From: Mucilaginibacter polytrichastri
GTDB taxonomy: Bacteria; Bacteroidota; Bacteroidia; Sphingobacteriales; Sphingobacteriaceae
Direction of reading: 5' to 3'
Assembly: GCF_001911425.1 (NCBI RefSeq)
Contig: NZ_MPPL01000001.1
Coordinates: 2,115,417 to 2,162,294, forward strand
Length of the DNA stretch: 46,878 nt
A program made the position numbers and the translations under genes. The notes beneath the pieces were generated by a model. That model made no database searches and was not told the origin of the DNA. It saw only the letters and a program-made list of their open reading frames with translations. Positions 33,479 to 42,134 of the stretch are shown here, one piece after another (within the stretch, counting starts at the first letter, position 1; each line of letters opens with the position of its first letter).

Positions 33479-34480
33479 ATGCTAGGTATTAAACAACTAT
33501 CTATTAAAACTTCCGGAACTATAATTATGCTTACGGTTATTGCTTTAGGGGTAACTAGCTGCAAGCGCAAAAATATTGTATCACACAATGGCGCTAAAGA
33601 CTTAATATCCTTTAAATCTATCCAGGGCATAAGTTATACCGAGGTAGCCCGGCGCATGAAAAACGGGTTGGCTTTTAATGAGTATGGCTATCAGTTAGAA
33701 CCGGAGTGGAAAATGAGCTTTATTTCGGATGACTCTGCCCGGATATACAGCCCTATTAAAAAACAACTGATCAATTTCCCGCTTAGCCGTGGCTATGATT
33801 CTATTTTTAACACCGCCCGTACCTGGCTTAAGGTTAAAAAAATGAATAGGGATAGCCTTGTACTCGAAATACTTAAATTTAGTGGCGATTCTATAGAAAC
33901 CAAAGGAGCCAAAGTTTACATGATTATGTATGCCGATAATTACATTAAAAACGTATTACATAGCGACAGCGTTATTTTACGGCATCCAAGCAAAAGGGAT
34001 ACCGCTTTTATACGTGGCTTGGTAGCCAAAGCAAACAGCAACTACACCAAAGCATTTGCAGCAAGGCAGCCGGTTAAACTTATTAGCCTAAGCCCCTTAG
34101 CTAGCGCAATACAGCGCAAAACTATACCCGAAATGCAAAATAACTTTGATACTTCCGATGATTACCTCGACCCTACTTTCGACATTGTAATTAATAAAGC
34201 TTACAAAAATTTCTATTATTCGTTTTCGGTATATGTTGATGATAAAGGCGAAATGCATTACAGGCGTGCATTGGTCGACTTTAGCATGAGCCCGGAATTT
34301 GAAGCACCATATAACCGTATTGCAGAAGGTATTATGAAAAGCTACTTGAAATTATACTTCAAAATTATACCTGGTTCAACATTAGGAATGACGCATGCCA
34401 GCATCATATCAATTCATTTAAAAGGTAGCACAGCAGCACCCCATGCTGTTACAGATACATTGGCAAAACATCGCGATTAG
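33479..34480 (+). CDS. Unknown lipoprotein, second of the tandem pair
   Basis: A 333-residue paralogue of the preceding protein, with lipoprotein signal IALGVTSC (Cys near residue 27) and KRKN after it. It shares DLISFKSIQGISYTEVARRM and NGLAFNEYGYQLEPEWKMSF almost residue for residue, then diverges in the middle, where the segment after KVKKMNRDSLVLEIL carries SGDSIETKGAKVYM. It regains NNFDTSDDYLDPTFDIVINK and FSVYVDDKGEMHYR near the C terminus. The extra C-terminal tail is Ala/Thr/Lys rich. The 89-base gap before it contains a weak inverted repeat (TTTGATT at 33417 with AATCAAA at 33432), so each copy may have its own promoter. Function unknown. Confidence 0.75.
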   Translation: MLGIKQLSIKTSGTIIMLTVIALGVTSCKRKNIVSHNGAKDLISFKSIQGISYTEVARRMKNGLAFNEYGYQLEPEWKMSFISDDSARIYSPIKKQLINFPLSRGYDSIFNTARTWLKVKKMNRDSLVLEILKFSGDSIETKGAKVYMIMYADNYIKNVLHSDSVILRHPSKRDTAFIRGLVAKANSNYTKAFAARQPVKLISLSPLASAIQRKTIPEMQNNFDTSDDYLDPTFDIVINKAYKNFYYSFSVYVDDKGEMHYRRALVDFSMSPEFEAPYNRIAEGIMKSYLKLYFKIIPGSTLGMTHASIISIHLKGSTAAPHAVTDTLAKHRD

Positions 34481-34603
34481 CGGGTTAAGCAAATGAATAA
34501 AATGAACAAAACTTAAGTCGACCAATTTTCGTATCTTATTTTAACTAACCTTATTGATAGTTAACTCAATGGCTTTAACAAGGTACAATAGGTAAAATAA
34601 AGT

Positions 34604-35617
34604 ATGGAAAGCGCCATTGAAATTAAATGTGTTGACTATGTTGCCGGCCTCGACATGTTGTTCAACCTCTCCCCCGACTTATTATGTCAATTCTCGGCAG
34701 ATGGCAGTATTTTAAAGGCTAATTGTGCCTTTAAGGATGCGTTAGGTTATACTGATGAAGATCTGTTAGGTAAACCTTCCATTAGCTTCGTGCACCCCGA
34801 TGATGTACCAAAAACACTCAGACAACATGAAGCATTAAACAGAAATGAAACTGTTTTATTATTTAATAACCGGTATCGCTGTGCCGACGGCCATTATAAA
34901 TCGCTATCGTGGAATGCAAACCAGTTGCCAGATGAAACACTTTATGCATCTGCCAGGGATATTTCAGAAATTATAAAGGCAAATAAAATAAAAGAACAAG
35001 CAGAAGAAAAGTTGCGGTTAAGTAACGAACGATACAAATTAGTTACGGCAGCAACAAAAGATGTAATTTGGGATTGGAACATTAAAACGAATAAATTAAA
35101 ATTAGGCAAAAGCTTTGAAACCAATTTTGGCTATGCTACAGATATCAAAAGGGAGCCTATTAATATCTGGGTAAACCACATCCATCCCGAAGATAAAGAA
35201 TATGTATTAAGAGGGATACATGCTGCAATCCATAGTAAGGATATAACGTTTTGGAGGGATGAATACCGTTATTTAAGAGCTGATAACTCCATTGCATTTA
35301 TTATTGACCAGGGGTACATTATCAGGAATAGCGATAAAAAGGCAATTAGAATGGTGGGTGCCATGCAGGACATTACCGAATTAAAAGAGAAAGAACTGCG
35401 GATAGTAAAACAAAACGAGCAATTAATGGAAATTGCCCAAATAAATTCGCACGAGATAAGGCGGCCTGTCGCCAGCATTTTAGGCCTGATGCAACTTTTT
35501 GATAAAGAATTTGTAAATGATGTTCCACACAAGGAACTTTTTGACCATTTAAGAACAGCTACACAAGAGCTGGATGCTGTAATAAAGCGTATTATTGATA
35601 AAGCTATAGATGATTAG
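34604..35617 (+). CDS. PAS-PAS-HisKA protein lacking an ATPase domain
   Basis: A 337-residue cytoplasmic protein without membrane segments. Residues about 15-125 are a first PAS domain (QFSADGSILKANCAFKDALG, HPDDVPK). Residues about 140-262 are a PAS_3-type domain (DVIWDWNIKTNKLKLGKSFE, HPEDKEYVLRG, GAMQDITELK). A coiled linker leads to a HisKA helix, NSHEIRRPVASILGLMQL, with the phosphoacceptor H283. The chain ends at the second HisKA helix (DAVIKRIIDKAIDD), so no HATPase domain exists. The stop is only 13 bases from that of the convergent GAF-PAS kinase gene, and no frameshift or HATPase remnant fits in that space. It may be phosphorylated in trans or heterodimerise with another kinase. Confidence 0.85.
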   Translation: MESAIEIKCVDYVAGLDMLFNLSPDLLCQFSADGSILKANCAFKDALGYTDEDLLGKPSISFVHPDDVPKTLRQHEALNRNETVLLFNNRYRCADGHYKSLSWNANQLPDETLYASARDISEIIKANKIKEQAEEKLRLSNERYKLVTAATKDVIWDWNIKTNKLKLGKSFETNFGYATDIKREPINIWVNHIHPEDKEYVLRGIHAAIHSKDITFWRDEYRYLRADNSIAFIIDQGYIIRNSDKKAIRMVGAMQDITELKEKELRIVKQNEQLMEIAQINSHEIRRPVASILGLMQLFDKEFVNDVPHKELFDHLRTATQELDAVIKRIIDKAIDD

Positions 35618-35630
35618 ATTAGGCCTTAAA

Positions 35631-37298
35631 TTAATTAGCTAATGGTAAGCTGAAATAGAATGTAGACCCAACCCCCAACTGGCTTTCTACCCATATTTTA
35701 CCGTTATGGCGTTCAATAATTTCTGCACATAAATAAAGTCCTATACCAAAGCCGGATATATGCTGTGTATCTTCACTGTTAACCCGGTAAAAGCGGCTGA
35801 ACAATTTATCAATATCCTGTTGCTTAATACCCATTCCCTCATCTTTTACACTTACCTGGGCATGGCCATCAACAATATTACACCTTAACTCTATTTTTTT
35901 ACCCTTGGGCGAATATTTAACCGCATTGCTTAACAGGTTAGAGATCACATTTGCAATCTTATCCCTATCGGCGGTGATGGCAAATGGCTGACACGGAACA
36001 AAGGTTATGGGATGACTGGATACTGTAAGCTTTGTTTCCTCCATTACCTCGTTCACCAACTGGTCCAAAATAAAGTCTTGCTTAATCAATTGAATTTTCC
36101 CGGATTCTAAACGCGATACATTTAAAAAACCATTGATCATTCCGCTCATCTTTTTCACCTGGATGTTGGCCTTTTCTAATGCTCCGGATGTAAAACTGTC
36201 TTCTGCTTTTTTAGCCTTAGCATGCAGCATTTGCAGGTAGGCGCTTAATGATGTAAGCGGCGTTTTAAGCTCGTGGCTTACCATGCCAATAAAATCATTT
36301 TTACGTATATCATCCATTTTACGTTCGGTGATATCCATAAACATACCCGAGTATTCGGTAACATTGCCATCGGCATCCATAAATACTTTACCGGTAGCTT
36401 TTATCCATTTAATTTCATTGGTAATTGCATTAGTTATTGGATATTCGGTATCGCTGGATTGATGTTTGGCAATGGCGTTCCCTAAAACGTCGGTCAGCAT
36501 TTGCCGGTAATCCGGGTCAACTGCGTTTACAATTTCTTCTATCGATACCTCTTTATCAGGCGAAAAGCCAAACATATCTTTAATAAAGTTAGACATCGTT
36601 ACCTCATAAGTAACCGGGTTAATGCTCCAGGTGCCCATTCGGCCGGTTTCAATAGCTTGTAATAACTTATCTTCACTTTCGGTAAGCTTGCTTACCATGC
36701 TTTGCAAATTCTTTTTAGTTTCAGCCAGTTGCTTATTTGTACTTGCCAGTTGTTTATTAAACAACGCTGTCATTTCTAAACTCTTGCGCTCTTCCAGGAT
36801 AGAAACCTGGGCTAAAGAAATCTGGTCAACAGCAGCAAGGTGAAAAGCAATAAGATCGGCAAATAGCTTAAACATGCCTATAGTTTGCGGGTTATCAAGC
36901 TTGGCGGGTTTAGGGTCAATGGCGCAAAGCGTACCAAAAAAGGTACCATCCTTACGGGTAATAGGCATCGAGATATAACTTTGAAAACCGTACATAGCCG
37001 GTGTATGGTGCGAGCGAAAGCTTGGATCTAAGTCAACATGGTTAATTACAACCCCCTCGTTGCTTTGCTTTATTTCGTGGCAAATAGTGGTTTCAAGCAG
37101 CAGCTCCCCACCGGGCAATAATCCAAATTCAATTTCGTCACGTACACTACAGGCTATCCATTTCTCGTCTGTTACACGTGCTACAGCTGCAAAACCCATA
37201 CCTGTGGTACGGCAAATAACCTCTAACAGGCTTTCTACCACAGGTATTTTACCGATAGCTTCAATATCGGCCTGGATGCTTGATTGTGTAATTGACAA
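35631..37298 (-). CDS. GAF-PAS sensor histidine kinase
   Basis: A 555-residue cytoplasmic hybrid sensor. Domains: GAF (residues about 15-155, ending FFGTLCAIDPKP), a coiled coil (155-210), PAS (210-330, MGTWSINPVTYEVTMSN then FMDITERK), HisKA with H342 in GMVSHELKTPLTS, and HATPase_c (445-553) with N box NVISNLLSNAVKY, G1 DEGMGI and G2 GFGIGLYL. The start codon is TTG: an in-frame TAA lies four codons upstream and the next Met is residue 34, inside the GAF domain. No receiver domain or response regulator gene is adjacent. The gene lies 122 bases downstream of the BLUF gene on the same strand and could be cotranscribed with it. Confidence 0.92.
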   Translation of the reverse strand: MSITQSSIQADIEAIGKIPVVESLLEVICRTTGMGFAAVARVTDEKWIACSVRDEIEFGLLPGGELLLETTICHEIKQSNEGVVINHVDLDPSFRSHHTPAMYGFQSYISMPITRKDGTFFGTLCAIDPKPAKLDNPQTIGMFKLFADLIAFHLAAVDQISLAQVSILEERKSLEMTALFNKQLASTNKQLAETKKNLQSMVSKLTESEDKLLQAIETGRMGTWSINPVTYEVTMSNFIKDMFGFSPDKEVSIEEIVNAVDPDYRQMLTDVLGNAIAKHQSSDTEYPITNAITNEIKWIKATGKVFMDADGNVTEYSGMFMDITERKMDDIRKNDFIGMVSHELKTPLTSLSAYLQMLHAKAKKAEDSFTSGALEKANIQVKKMSGMINGFLNVSRLESGKIQLIKQDFILDQLVNEVMEETKLTVSSHPITFVPCQPFAITADRDKIANVISNLLSNAVKYSPKGKKIELRCNIVDGHAQVSVKDEGMGIKQQDIDKLFSRFYRVNSEDTQHISGFGIGLYLCAEIIERHNGKIWVESQLGVGSTFYFSLPLAN

Positions 37299-37420
37299 TG
37301 TATAATCTTAAATATTGTACCAGGTTTTTACAAATTAATAATATTTAAGGCAGATTTAAAAATGATGATCAACAACATAAACTTAAGTCTACAAATTTTA
37401 ATGTCCGGTTAAGCCTGAGT

Positions 37421-37834
37421 TCAGGATAATGGTTCTTTATCTGATACCAGTTTCATCAGGTTTAAAATAGAAGGAAAATTCAGTCCGGTTGGTGTTTGGA
37501 GATTTTGATAACCTTCCAGGTTGTCCATTTCATCTGTAGAAATTGATTTAAAACCCATAGACCAATCTAAAAAATAGCGATTTTCTATCACACCCTCTTT
37601 CAAGGTAATCACATGTTTATGCCTTTCATCTTCACATATATCGGCATATAATAATTTCACACTATCTTCTTCGCCCTCAATTAATTGTATAAATTTCTGA
37701 TCGAAATAAAAAAGCATGCCCGTGATGCCCATGTGCTGATTTCTATCCCGCGATTGGATGAGCAAAGATTTTAGCTGATCTTCATTCAAATCAAAGGATG
37801 CATAACTGCTATAACTAATAAAGTACATAAACAT
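37421..37834 (-). CDS. BLUF-domain blue-light photoreceptor
   Basis: A 137-residue protein consisting of one BLUF domain (residues 1-95) and a short helical tail. Flavin-site residues are Y8 (FISYSSYAS), N32 (RNQHMGITGM), Q50 (FIQLIEGEE), with W91 and M93 in LDWSMGF, all in the positions of AppA-type proteins (Y21, N45, Q63, W104, M106). BLUF domains bind FAD and rearrange their hydrogen bonding on blue light. A short BLUF protein must signal through a partner protein. The GAF-PAS kinase gene downstream is the nearest candidate. A Met at residue 3 is an alternative start. Confidence 0.94.
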   Translation of the reverse strand: MFMYFISYSSYASFDLNEDQLKSLLIQSRDRNQHMGITGMLFYFDQKFIQLIEGEEDSVKLLYADICEDERHKHVITLKEGVIENRYFLDWSMGFKSISTDEMDNLEGYQNLQTPTGLNFPSILNLMKLVSDKEPLS

Positions 37835-37908
37835 TGGTTTATAATACGTGTAATACGATTATGCAGCATTTAAGTTTGTATTTAGCCAATTAAGAAACGC
37901 CCGGTAAT

Positions 37909-37947
37909 AAAAAAAGGCTATTAACAGGCTTAAACCCATTAATAGCC
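37909..37947 (-). terminator. Rho-independent terminator of the DUF885 gene (minus strand)
   Basis: GGCTATTAA (37916-37924) and TTAATAGCC (37939-37947) form a 9-bp stem with a 14-nt loop. On the minus strand it follows the DUF885 stop by 20 bases and runs into TTTTTTTATTACC. Confidence 0.82.
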
Positions 37948-37967
37948 CTATACTATAATGATAAAAC

Positions 37968-39758
37968 TTACTTCGCTTTTTCAGCCGGTATAAACTCATT
38001 CACAACCGCCTCACGGATCAATGCCGGTGGCAATAAACCTTGCGACAAGATAAAATCGTGGAAACGTAAAGCATTAAACTTATTACCTAATGCAGCTTCG
38101 GTATCTTTACGCAGGGCTATCATTTTGGTAAAGCCATAAAAATAGCTATTTGCCTGCCCAGGGGCACGCAGCGAATAGCGTTCAACTTCCTGTTGGGCAA
38201 AAGCGCGAGATTGTACCACGTCTTTCATCAGTACATCAAGCGCTTGTTGCTGGGTAACTATGCCGGCTTGTAGTTCTGGGTCTAAAAATGCACGCGCAGC
38301 ACGTAGTAAACGGTAATCTAACGATACCAACTGGCCTTCCAGCGGCATATATGGGCGGGTAATGTATTCGGCATAAAGCCCCCAACCTTCTGCATTGGTT
38401 GAGTTAAAAGCATACAGAGCACGTGCTTTAGATACACCTTCTTCTACCATTTTATCAAATTGCAGTTCGTGTCCAGGGCGGGCTTCGTGTGCTATGATGG
38501 TCCAGGATGCCGCATCGAAAGTAAAGTCATCAAACTTGGCCGTTTCTTTTTCGCCTGGTGCGGCAGGCATGTTAAGCGGTAATACAAATACCCCACGCTG
38601 GCCGGTGTTATTCAAAAACGGCGGCGGTACCATATGCGGAGCCGGGCCTTGTGCAGTCTCAGCAGCGGTAGCCAAACGGATAATAGCGGGGCGGCTTGGC
38701 AATGTTACAAGTTGATGCTCACGGATAATGGCTTCAATATCTTTTAAATGGCGTTCATATAAAGGGATGATAGAATCACCGTGAATTTGCTCTTTTTTAA
38801 GCTCATGGATCACATCGCGATAATCGTTCGATGTCAGATGGCGTTGTTTGGCCACTTGTTCGGCAATAGGTTGCATCTGGTTTTGAATATCAATAAAAGC
38901 AGCGTGAGCCATTTTAGCCAAATCGGCCGGCGGGATGTTCACACCATAGTTTTCCAGCGCCAGTTTATATTCTTCTGCCGGCAGGCGAAAATCTGTGCGG
39001 GCCTTGGTTAATACATGTTCGCGGGTCCATTGATCGTAAGCTTCTACCTGCTTTTTAAGCTGGGCATAAGGCTCTTCCCAACCGGTTAGCTTGTATTTCT
39101 TACATAGCTCTGGTATGCCTGCAATAATGCTTGCATTGCGCGACAGGGCTACCTCCATTTGCTGCTTGCCCGGATAAATCATATTGGGCTTGGCAATTTG
39201 TAGCGCCACACGCTCCTGAAGTATTGTTGTAATTGGTTTATAGCCATTTTCGAGGCCTGCATATTTACGTATGCGGGCTACAGCTGCCGCATGGCGAGCC
39301 TCGGGGGTTTGGTCATCCAATAAAATATCCAAGCCATTATAAATAGTTTCTGCAGCATTTAAAAACGGCACCTCTTTTTGATCATTAAAATCCTGCTGAC
39401 GAAAGCCTAGTTTCAGGTGATCTATTAATATTTTAAGATCCTGTGCCACTGGTGCATCATGTTCGGTTTTTAAAGCAGCGGTATAGCGTACAACTAATGC
39501 TTCTTCGTCTTTTCTTTCTGCTAATTGATTAGCCAGTGTAGGTACAGATATCTGCGTATCATATTCGGCCAGCCCTTGCGATGAGCCATATTCGGGCGAA
39601 TATTTTTTATCCAGATCGATAAGCTGTTGCGTATACCGGTCTGACCTAGCTACCCAGGCTTTGGTATTTTCAATTGGTTTGGGCTGCAATTTGGCAGTAA
39701 ATGGTGCTACGCATAATATTAATATGGTAGCAGTGCTTAGCACGGTGTTCTTTTTCAT
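37968..39758 (-). CDS. DUF885 family exported putative metallopeptidase
   Basis: With the ATG at 39758 (MKKNTVLSTATILILCVAPF) the protein has 596 residues and a signal peptide; an ATG at 39779 would prepend seven residues. It matches the DUF885 family, helical throughout, with the characteristic metal motif WTIIAHEARPGHELQFD near residue 425 and STNAEGWGLYAEYITRPYMP shortly after, which would supply a third ligand Glu. Other family motifs are SLRAPGQANSYFYGFTKMIA and RLLRAARAFLDPELQAG. DUF885 proteins are related to M2/M32-like gluzincins and are presumed peptidases of the periplasm. Activity is inferred from the motif. Single-gene unit with its own terminator. Confidence 0.88.
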   Translation of the reverse strand: MKKNTVLSTATILILCVAPFTAKLQPKPIENTKAWVARSDRYTQQLIDLDKKYSPEYGSSQGLAEYDTQISVPTLANQLAERKDEEALVVRYTAALKTEHDAPVAQDLKILIDHLKLGFRQQDFNDQKEVPFLNAAETIYNGLDILLDDQTPEARHAAAVARIRKYAGLENGYKPITTILQERVALQIAKPNMIYPGKQQMEVALSRNASIIAGIPELCKKYKLTGWEEPYAQLKKQVEAYDQWTREHVLTKARTDFRLPAEEYKLALENYGVNIPPADLAKMAHAAFIDIQNQMQPIAEQVAKQRHLTSNDYRDVIHELKKEQIHGDSIIPLYERHLKDIEAIIREHQLVTLPSRPAIIRLATAAETAQGPAPHMVPPPFLNNTGQRGVFVLPLNMPAAPGEKETAKFDDFTFDAASWTIIAHEARPGHELQFDKMVEEGVSKARALYAFNSTNAEGWGLYAEYITRPYMPLEGQLVSLDYRLLRAARAFLDPELQAGIVTQQQALDVLMKDVVQSRAFAQQEVERYSLRAPGQANSYFYGFTKMIALRKDTEAALGNKFNALRFHDFILSQGLLPPALIREAVVNEFIPAEKAK

Positions 39759-39886
39759 CAGAAAGATATATTTACACATCTAAGATATGTTTATTACTTA
39801 AATAATATCAGTAGCTGTAATTTGATTTACAATAAAAAACAATCATCACAGGTAACCGTTTCTTTGTTAAGATACTTTTAGATCAT

Positions 39887-41089
39887 ATGCCGTCTACATC
39901 TCAGCAAAAAAATGAAGAAGAAAGACTTAATGCGCTCGATTCTTATCATATTTTAGACACAATTGAAGAAGAAGACTTTGATGAGTTAACCTTATTGGCA
40001 TCAACCATTTGCAATACACCTATTGCATTAATTAGTTTGGTAGATGCCAAACGCCAATGGTTTAAATCGCACCGCGGGTTAAACGCCCGCGAAACCCCTG
40101 TAGAACAATCATTTTGTGCCCACGCAATTGCGTCGTATGATGATATTATGGTTGTTACTGATGCCAAACATGACGAACGCTTTGCAGATAACCCCTTAGT
40201 GACCGGTGATACCAATATTACCTTTTATGCAGGTGTGCCACTTATTAATGAAGATGGTTATGCACTTGGTTCGTTGTGTGTAATTGATCATCATAAAAGA
40301 GCGCTTACTGATGAACAGGCAAAGGCACTAAAAATTATAGCCAAACAGGTGGTTGATAAACTTGAGTTAAGACGCAAGGTGCATACACTGGAGAAGCTTA
40401 ACCAGGAAATACGCGACTCTAATGTATTTATACAAAAATTTGCATCTACTGCGGCACACGATATTAAAAACCCACTGAGCAGTGTTTTATTAACTTCACA
40501 GGCCTTAAAAATTCGCTTAGAAAAACTACAGGACGAGGGCTGCAAAAGGTTGGTTGATTTAAATATTACCTCCACCAGAAATCTCATTGTTTTACTGGAT
40601 GAAATGCTGGCCTATTCTAAAAAGCCATCACTACTGTTAACCGATAAAAAGCAGATCAATCTTAATGAAACGCTTACCAAGGTAAGCAGCCTGGTAAGTA
40701 CACCATCAAATTTTAAAATACAGATGCCTGCCGAAACACATATCCTCAACATTTCTTCGGTGGCTATAGAACAGATTTTTATTAACCTGTTTACAAACGC
40801 CATCCGTTATAATGATAAAGAAGTGGGTATACTAAAGATTGCATTTGATGAAGATGATGAGTTTTACAAGTTTGAGATAGAAGACAATGGCATTGGTATA
40901 GCCGAACAGCACCACCATAAAATATTCAACAATAATTTTACCCTTAAAATTACCGACCGCTATAATGAGAAAGGATCTGGTATTGGTTTATCAACTGTTA
41001 AAGAACTAGTGAAAGCACTTAAAGGCAGCATATATTTAAAATCTGAAATTGGTACAGGCACTACATTTTATATATCTATTAAAAAGTAA
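39887..41089 (+). CDS. GAF-domain sensor histidine kinase
   Basis: A 400-residue cytoplasmic kinase. A GAF domain fills residues about 20-155 (TPIALISLVDAKRQWFKS, YAGVPLINEDGYALGSLCV). HisKA follows with H191 in STAAHDIKNPLSSVLL, a variant box with Asp after His as in Bacteroidota orphan kinases. HATPase_c (about 290-400) has N box FINLFTNAIRY (N304), G1 DNGIGI (333-338) and G2 GSGIGL (363-368). It has no receiver and no neighbouring response regulator. It is divergent from the DUF885 gene. The ligand of the GAF domain is not predictable. Confidence 0.92.
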   Translation: MPSTSQQKNEEERLNALDSYHILDTIEEEDFDELTLLASTICNTPIALISLVDAKRQWFKSHRGLNARETPVEQSFCAHAIASYDDIMVVTDAKHDERFADNPLVTGDTNITFYAGVPLINEDGYALGSLCVIDHHKRALTDEQAKALKIIAKQVVDKLELRRKVHTLEKLNQEIRDSNVFIQKFASTAAHDIKNPLSSVLLTSQALKIRLEKLQDEGCKRLVDLNITSTRNLIVLLDEMLAYSKKPSLLLTDKKQINLNETLTKVSSLVSTPSNFKIQMPAETHILNISSVAIEQIFINLFTNAIRYNDKEVGILKIAFDEDDEFYKFEIEDNGIGIAEQHHHKIFNNNFTLKITDRYNEKGSGIGLSTVKELVKALKGSIYLKSEIGTGTTFYISIKK

Positions 41090-41184
41090 CTTAATTGCAA
41101 CCACATGCATCAGTTAAAAATCTTTTAACAACCCAAGCTGTAAGCCTTTTAAAGCATTGTTATTTAGTTATATATGTTAAAAAG

Positions 41185-41230
41185 TGTGAAATAGAGAGCT
41201 ATTTACTTCAAATGCTGCCTCTATTTCACA
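41185..41230. promoter_or_regulatory. 12-bp inverted repeat upstream of the outer-membrane barrel gene
   Basis: TGTGAAATAGAG (41185-41196) and CTCTATTTCACA (41219-41230) are perfect inverted copies 22 bases apart. They are too far apart and have no T tract to be a convincing terminator. They lie just upstream of a -7-like box TAATTTTG and could be an operator. Confidence 0.4.
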
Positions 41231-41238
41231 GATTTAAC

Positions 41239-41246
41239 TAATTTTG
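41239..41246 (+). promoter_or_regulatory. Candidate -7 promoter box (TAATTTTG) for the barrel gene
   Basis: TAATTTTG matches the Bacteroidota -7 consensus TAnnTTTG exactly. It lies 50 bases before the ATG at 41297, but no clear TTG box is found 17-23 bases upstream. Confidence 0.4.
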
Positions 41247-41296
41247 ATCGCGGAAATATAATGTAATAATAAAATTATCCCGTCGTTAAGTTTCAC

Positions 41297-42049
41297 ATGA
41301 AAAAACTCATACTATCGTTACCCCTGCTGTGCTGCGTATTTTTTATTTTTACTGCAAAAGCGCAGGATACCCCAGGCAAACCTCAAAACTATATTAGTAT
41401 ATCTGCAGGCCTGTCGGCACCAATGGCCAGTTTTAAACAAGCCGATTACGGAGCAACAGGCGGCGGTGCAAATAATAAAGCCGGTTTTGCTAAAAAAGGT
41501 GTGATGTATGACTTTGAAGGTGGTTTTTATGTACATAAAAACTGGGGCTTCGCAGTATCTTTAACCTACCAGGATCAAGGCCGTTTAAATACAGATGATG
41601 TTACCAACCTATCTAATGGTTACCGTGTAGATGGTAGCGCTTACACATCTACCGTTACTGCAAGTAAGCGTTACAGCAGTTTTAACTTAATGGTAGGCCC
41701 GCAGTATAACTTTAACTTAGGTAGTAAGTTTATTGTTGATGCACGCGTAGTTGCAGGTGGTATAAAAAGCTTCTCGAGCCCCAACATAGTTGTTGTTTTA
41801 GATAACTACGAAGGCACGCAAACCAGTACATTCACACAATACAGTTCAAAAGCATTTGCTTTTGCCTATGGTGGCAGCGTTGCTTTAACCTGGAAAATAT
41901 CAGATGGCGTTGGTATTGTACTTAGAGAAAATGTTATTGATTCTCCTACAGGTATCAGCATAAAAAATGATGCACACAGCGGCCGTTATGTAGATCATCA
42001 GCCAATATCTGTATACCAAACCAGTTTAGGGTTGCGTTTCGCATTGTAA
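41297..42049 (+). CDS. Outer-membrane beta-barrel protein
   Basis: A 250-residue exported protein with a signal peptide (cleavage near FTAKAQ, residue 22). The mature chain is a series of amphipathic strands: NYISISAGLSAPMASF, GFYVHKNWGFAVSLTYQ, SFNLMVGPQYNFNLGSKFIV, and a final strand YQTSLGLRFAL ending in a hydrophobic residue after an aromatic-rich run, as outer-membrane barrels do. It resembles the small porin-like barrels (about eight strands) of Bacteroidota. Ligand or partner unknown. It has a bidirectional terminator behind it and its own upstream region, so it is a single-gene unit. Confidence 0.85.
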   Translation: MKKLILSLPLLCCVFFIFTAKAQDTPGKPQNYISISAGLSAPMASFKQADYGATGGGANNKAGFAKKGVMYDFEGGFYVHKNWGFAVSLTYQDQGRLNTDDVTNLSNGYRVDGSAYTSTVTASKRYSSFNLMVGPQYNFNLGSKFIVDARVVAGGIKSFSSPNIVVVLDNYEGTQTSTFTQYSSKAFAFAYGGSVALTWKISDGVGIVLRENVIDSPTGISIKNDAHSGRYVDHQPISVYQTSLGLRFAL

Positions 42050-42082
42050 TATTAACCAGCCTAATACGGTTTAAATATATAA

Positions 42083-42120
42083 CAGAAAGCCCCGATGAAA
42101 ATTTTCATCGGGGCTTTCTG
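42083..42120. terminator. Bidirectional terminator between the barrel gene and a small coiled-coil gene
   Basis: CAGAAAGCCCCGATGAAAA (42083-42101) and its exact reverse complement (42102-42120) form a 19-bp palindrome. The central AAAATTTT gives the loop. It is 33 bases past the barrel stop and 14 bases past the end of the convergent 96-residue gene. Confidence 0.92.
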
Positions 42121-42134
42121 TTTGCAAAATCTTA

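Noticed and set aside
37292..37306. TTGACA and TATAAT on the plus strand near the GAF-PAS kinase start
   Set aside because: Only three bases separate the two boxes, far from the required spacing, and the phylum uses a different promoter consensus.
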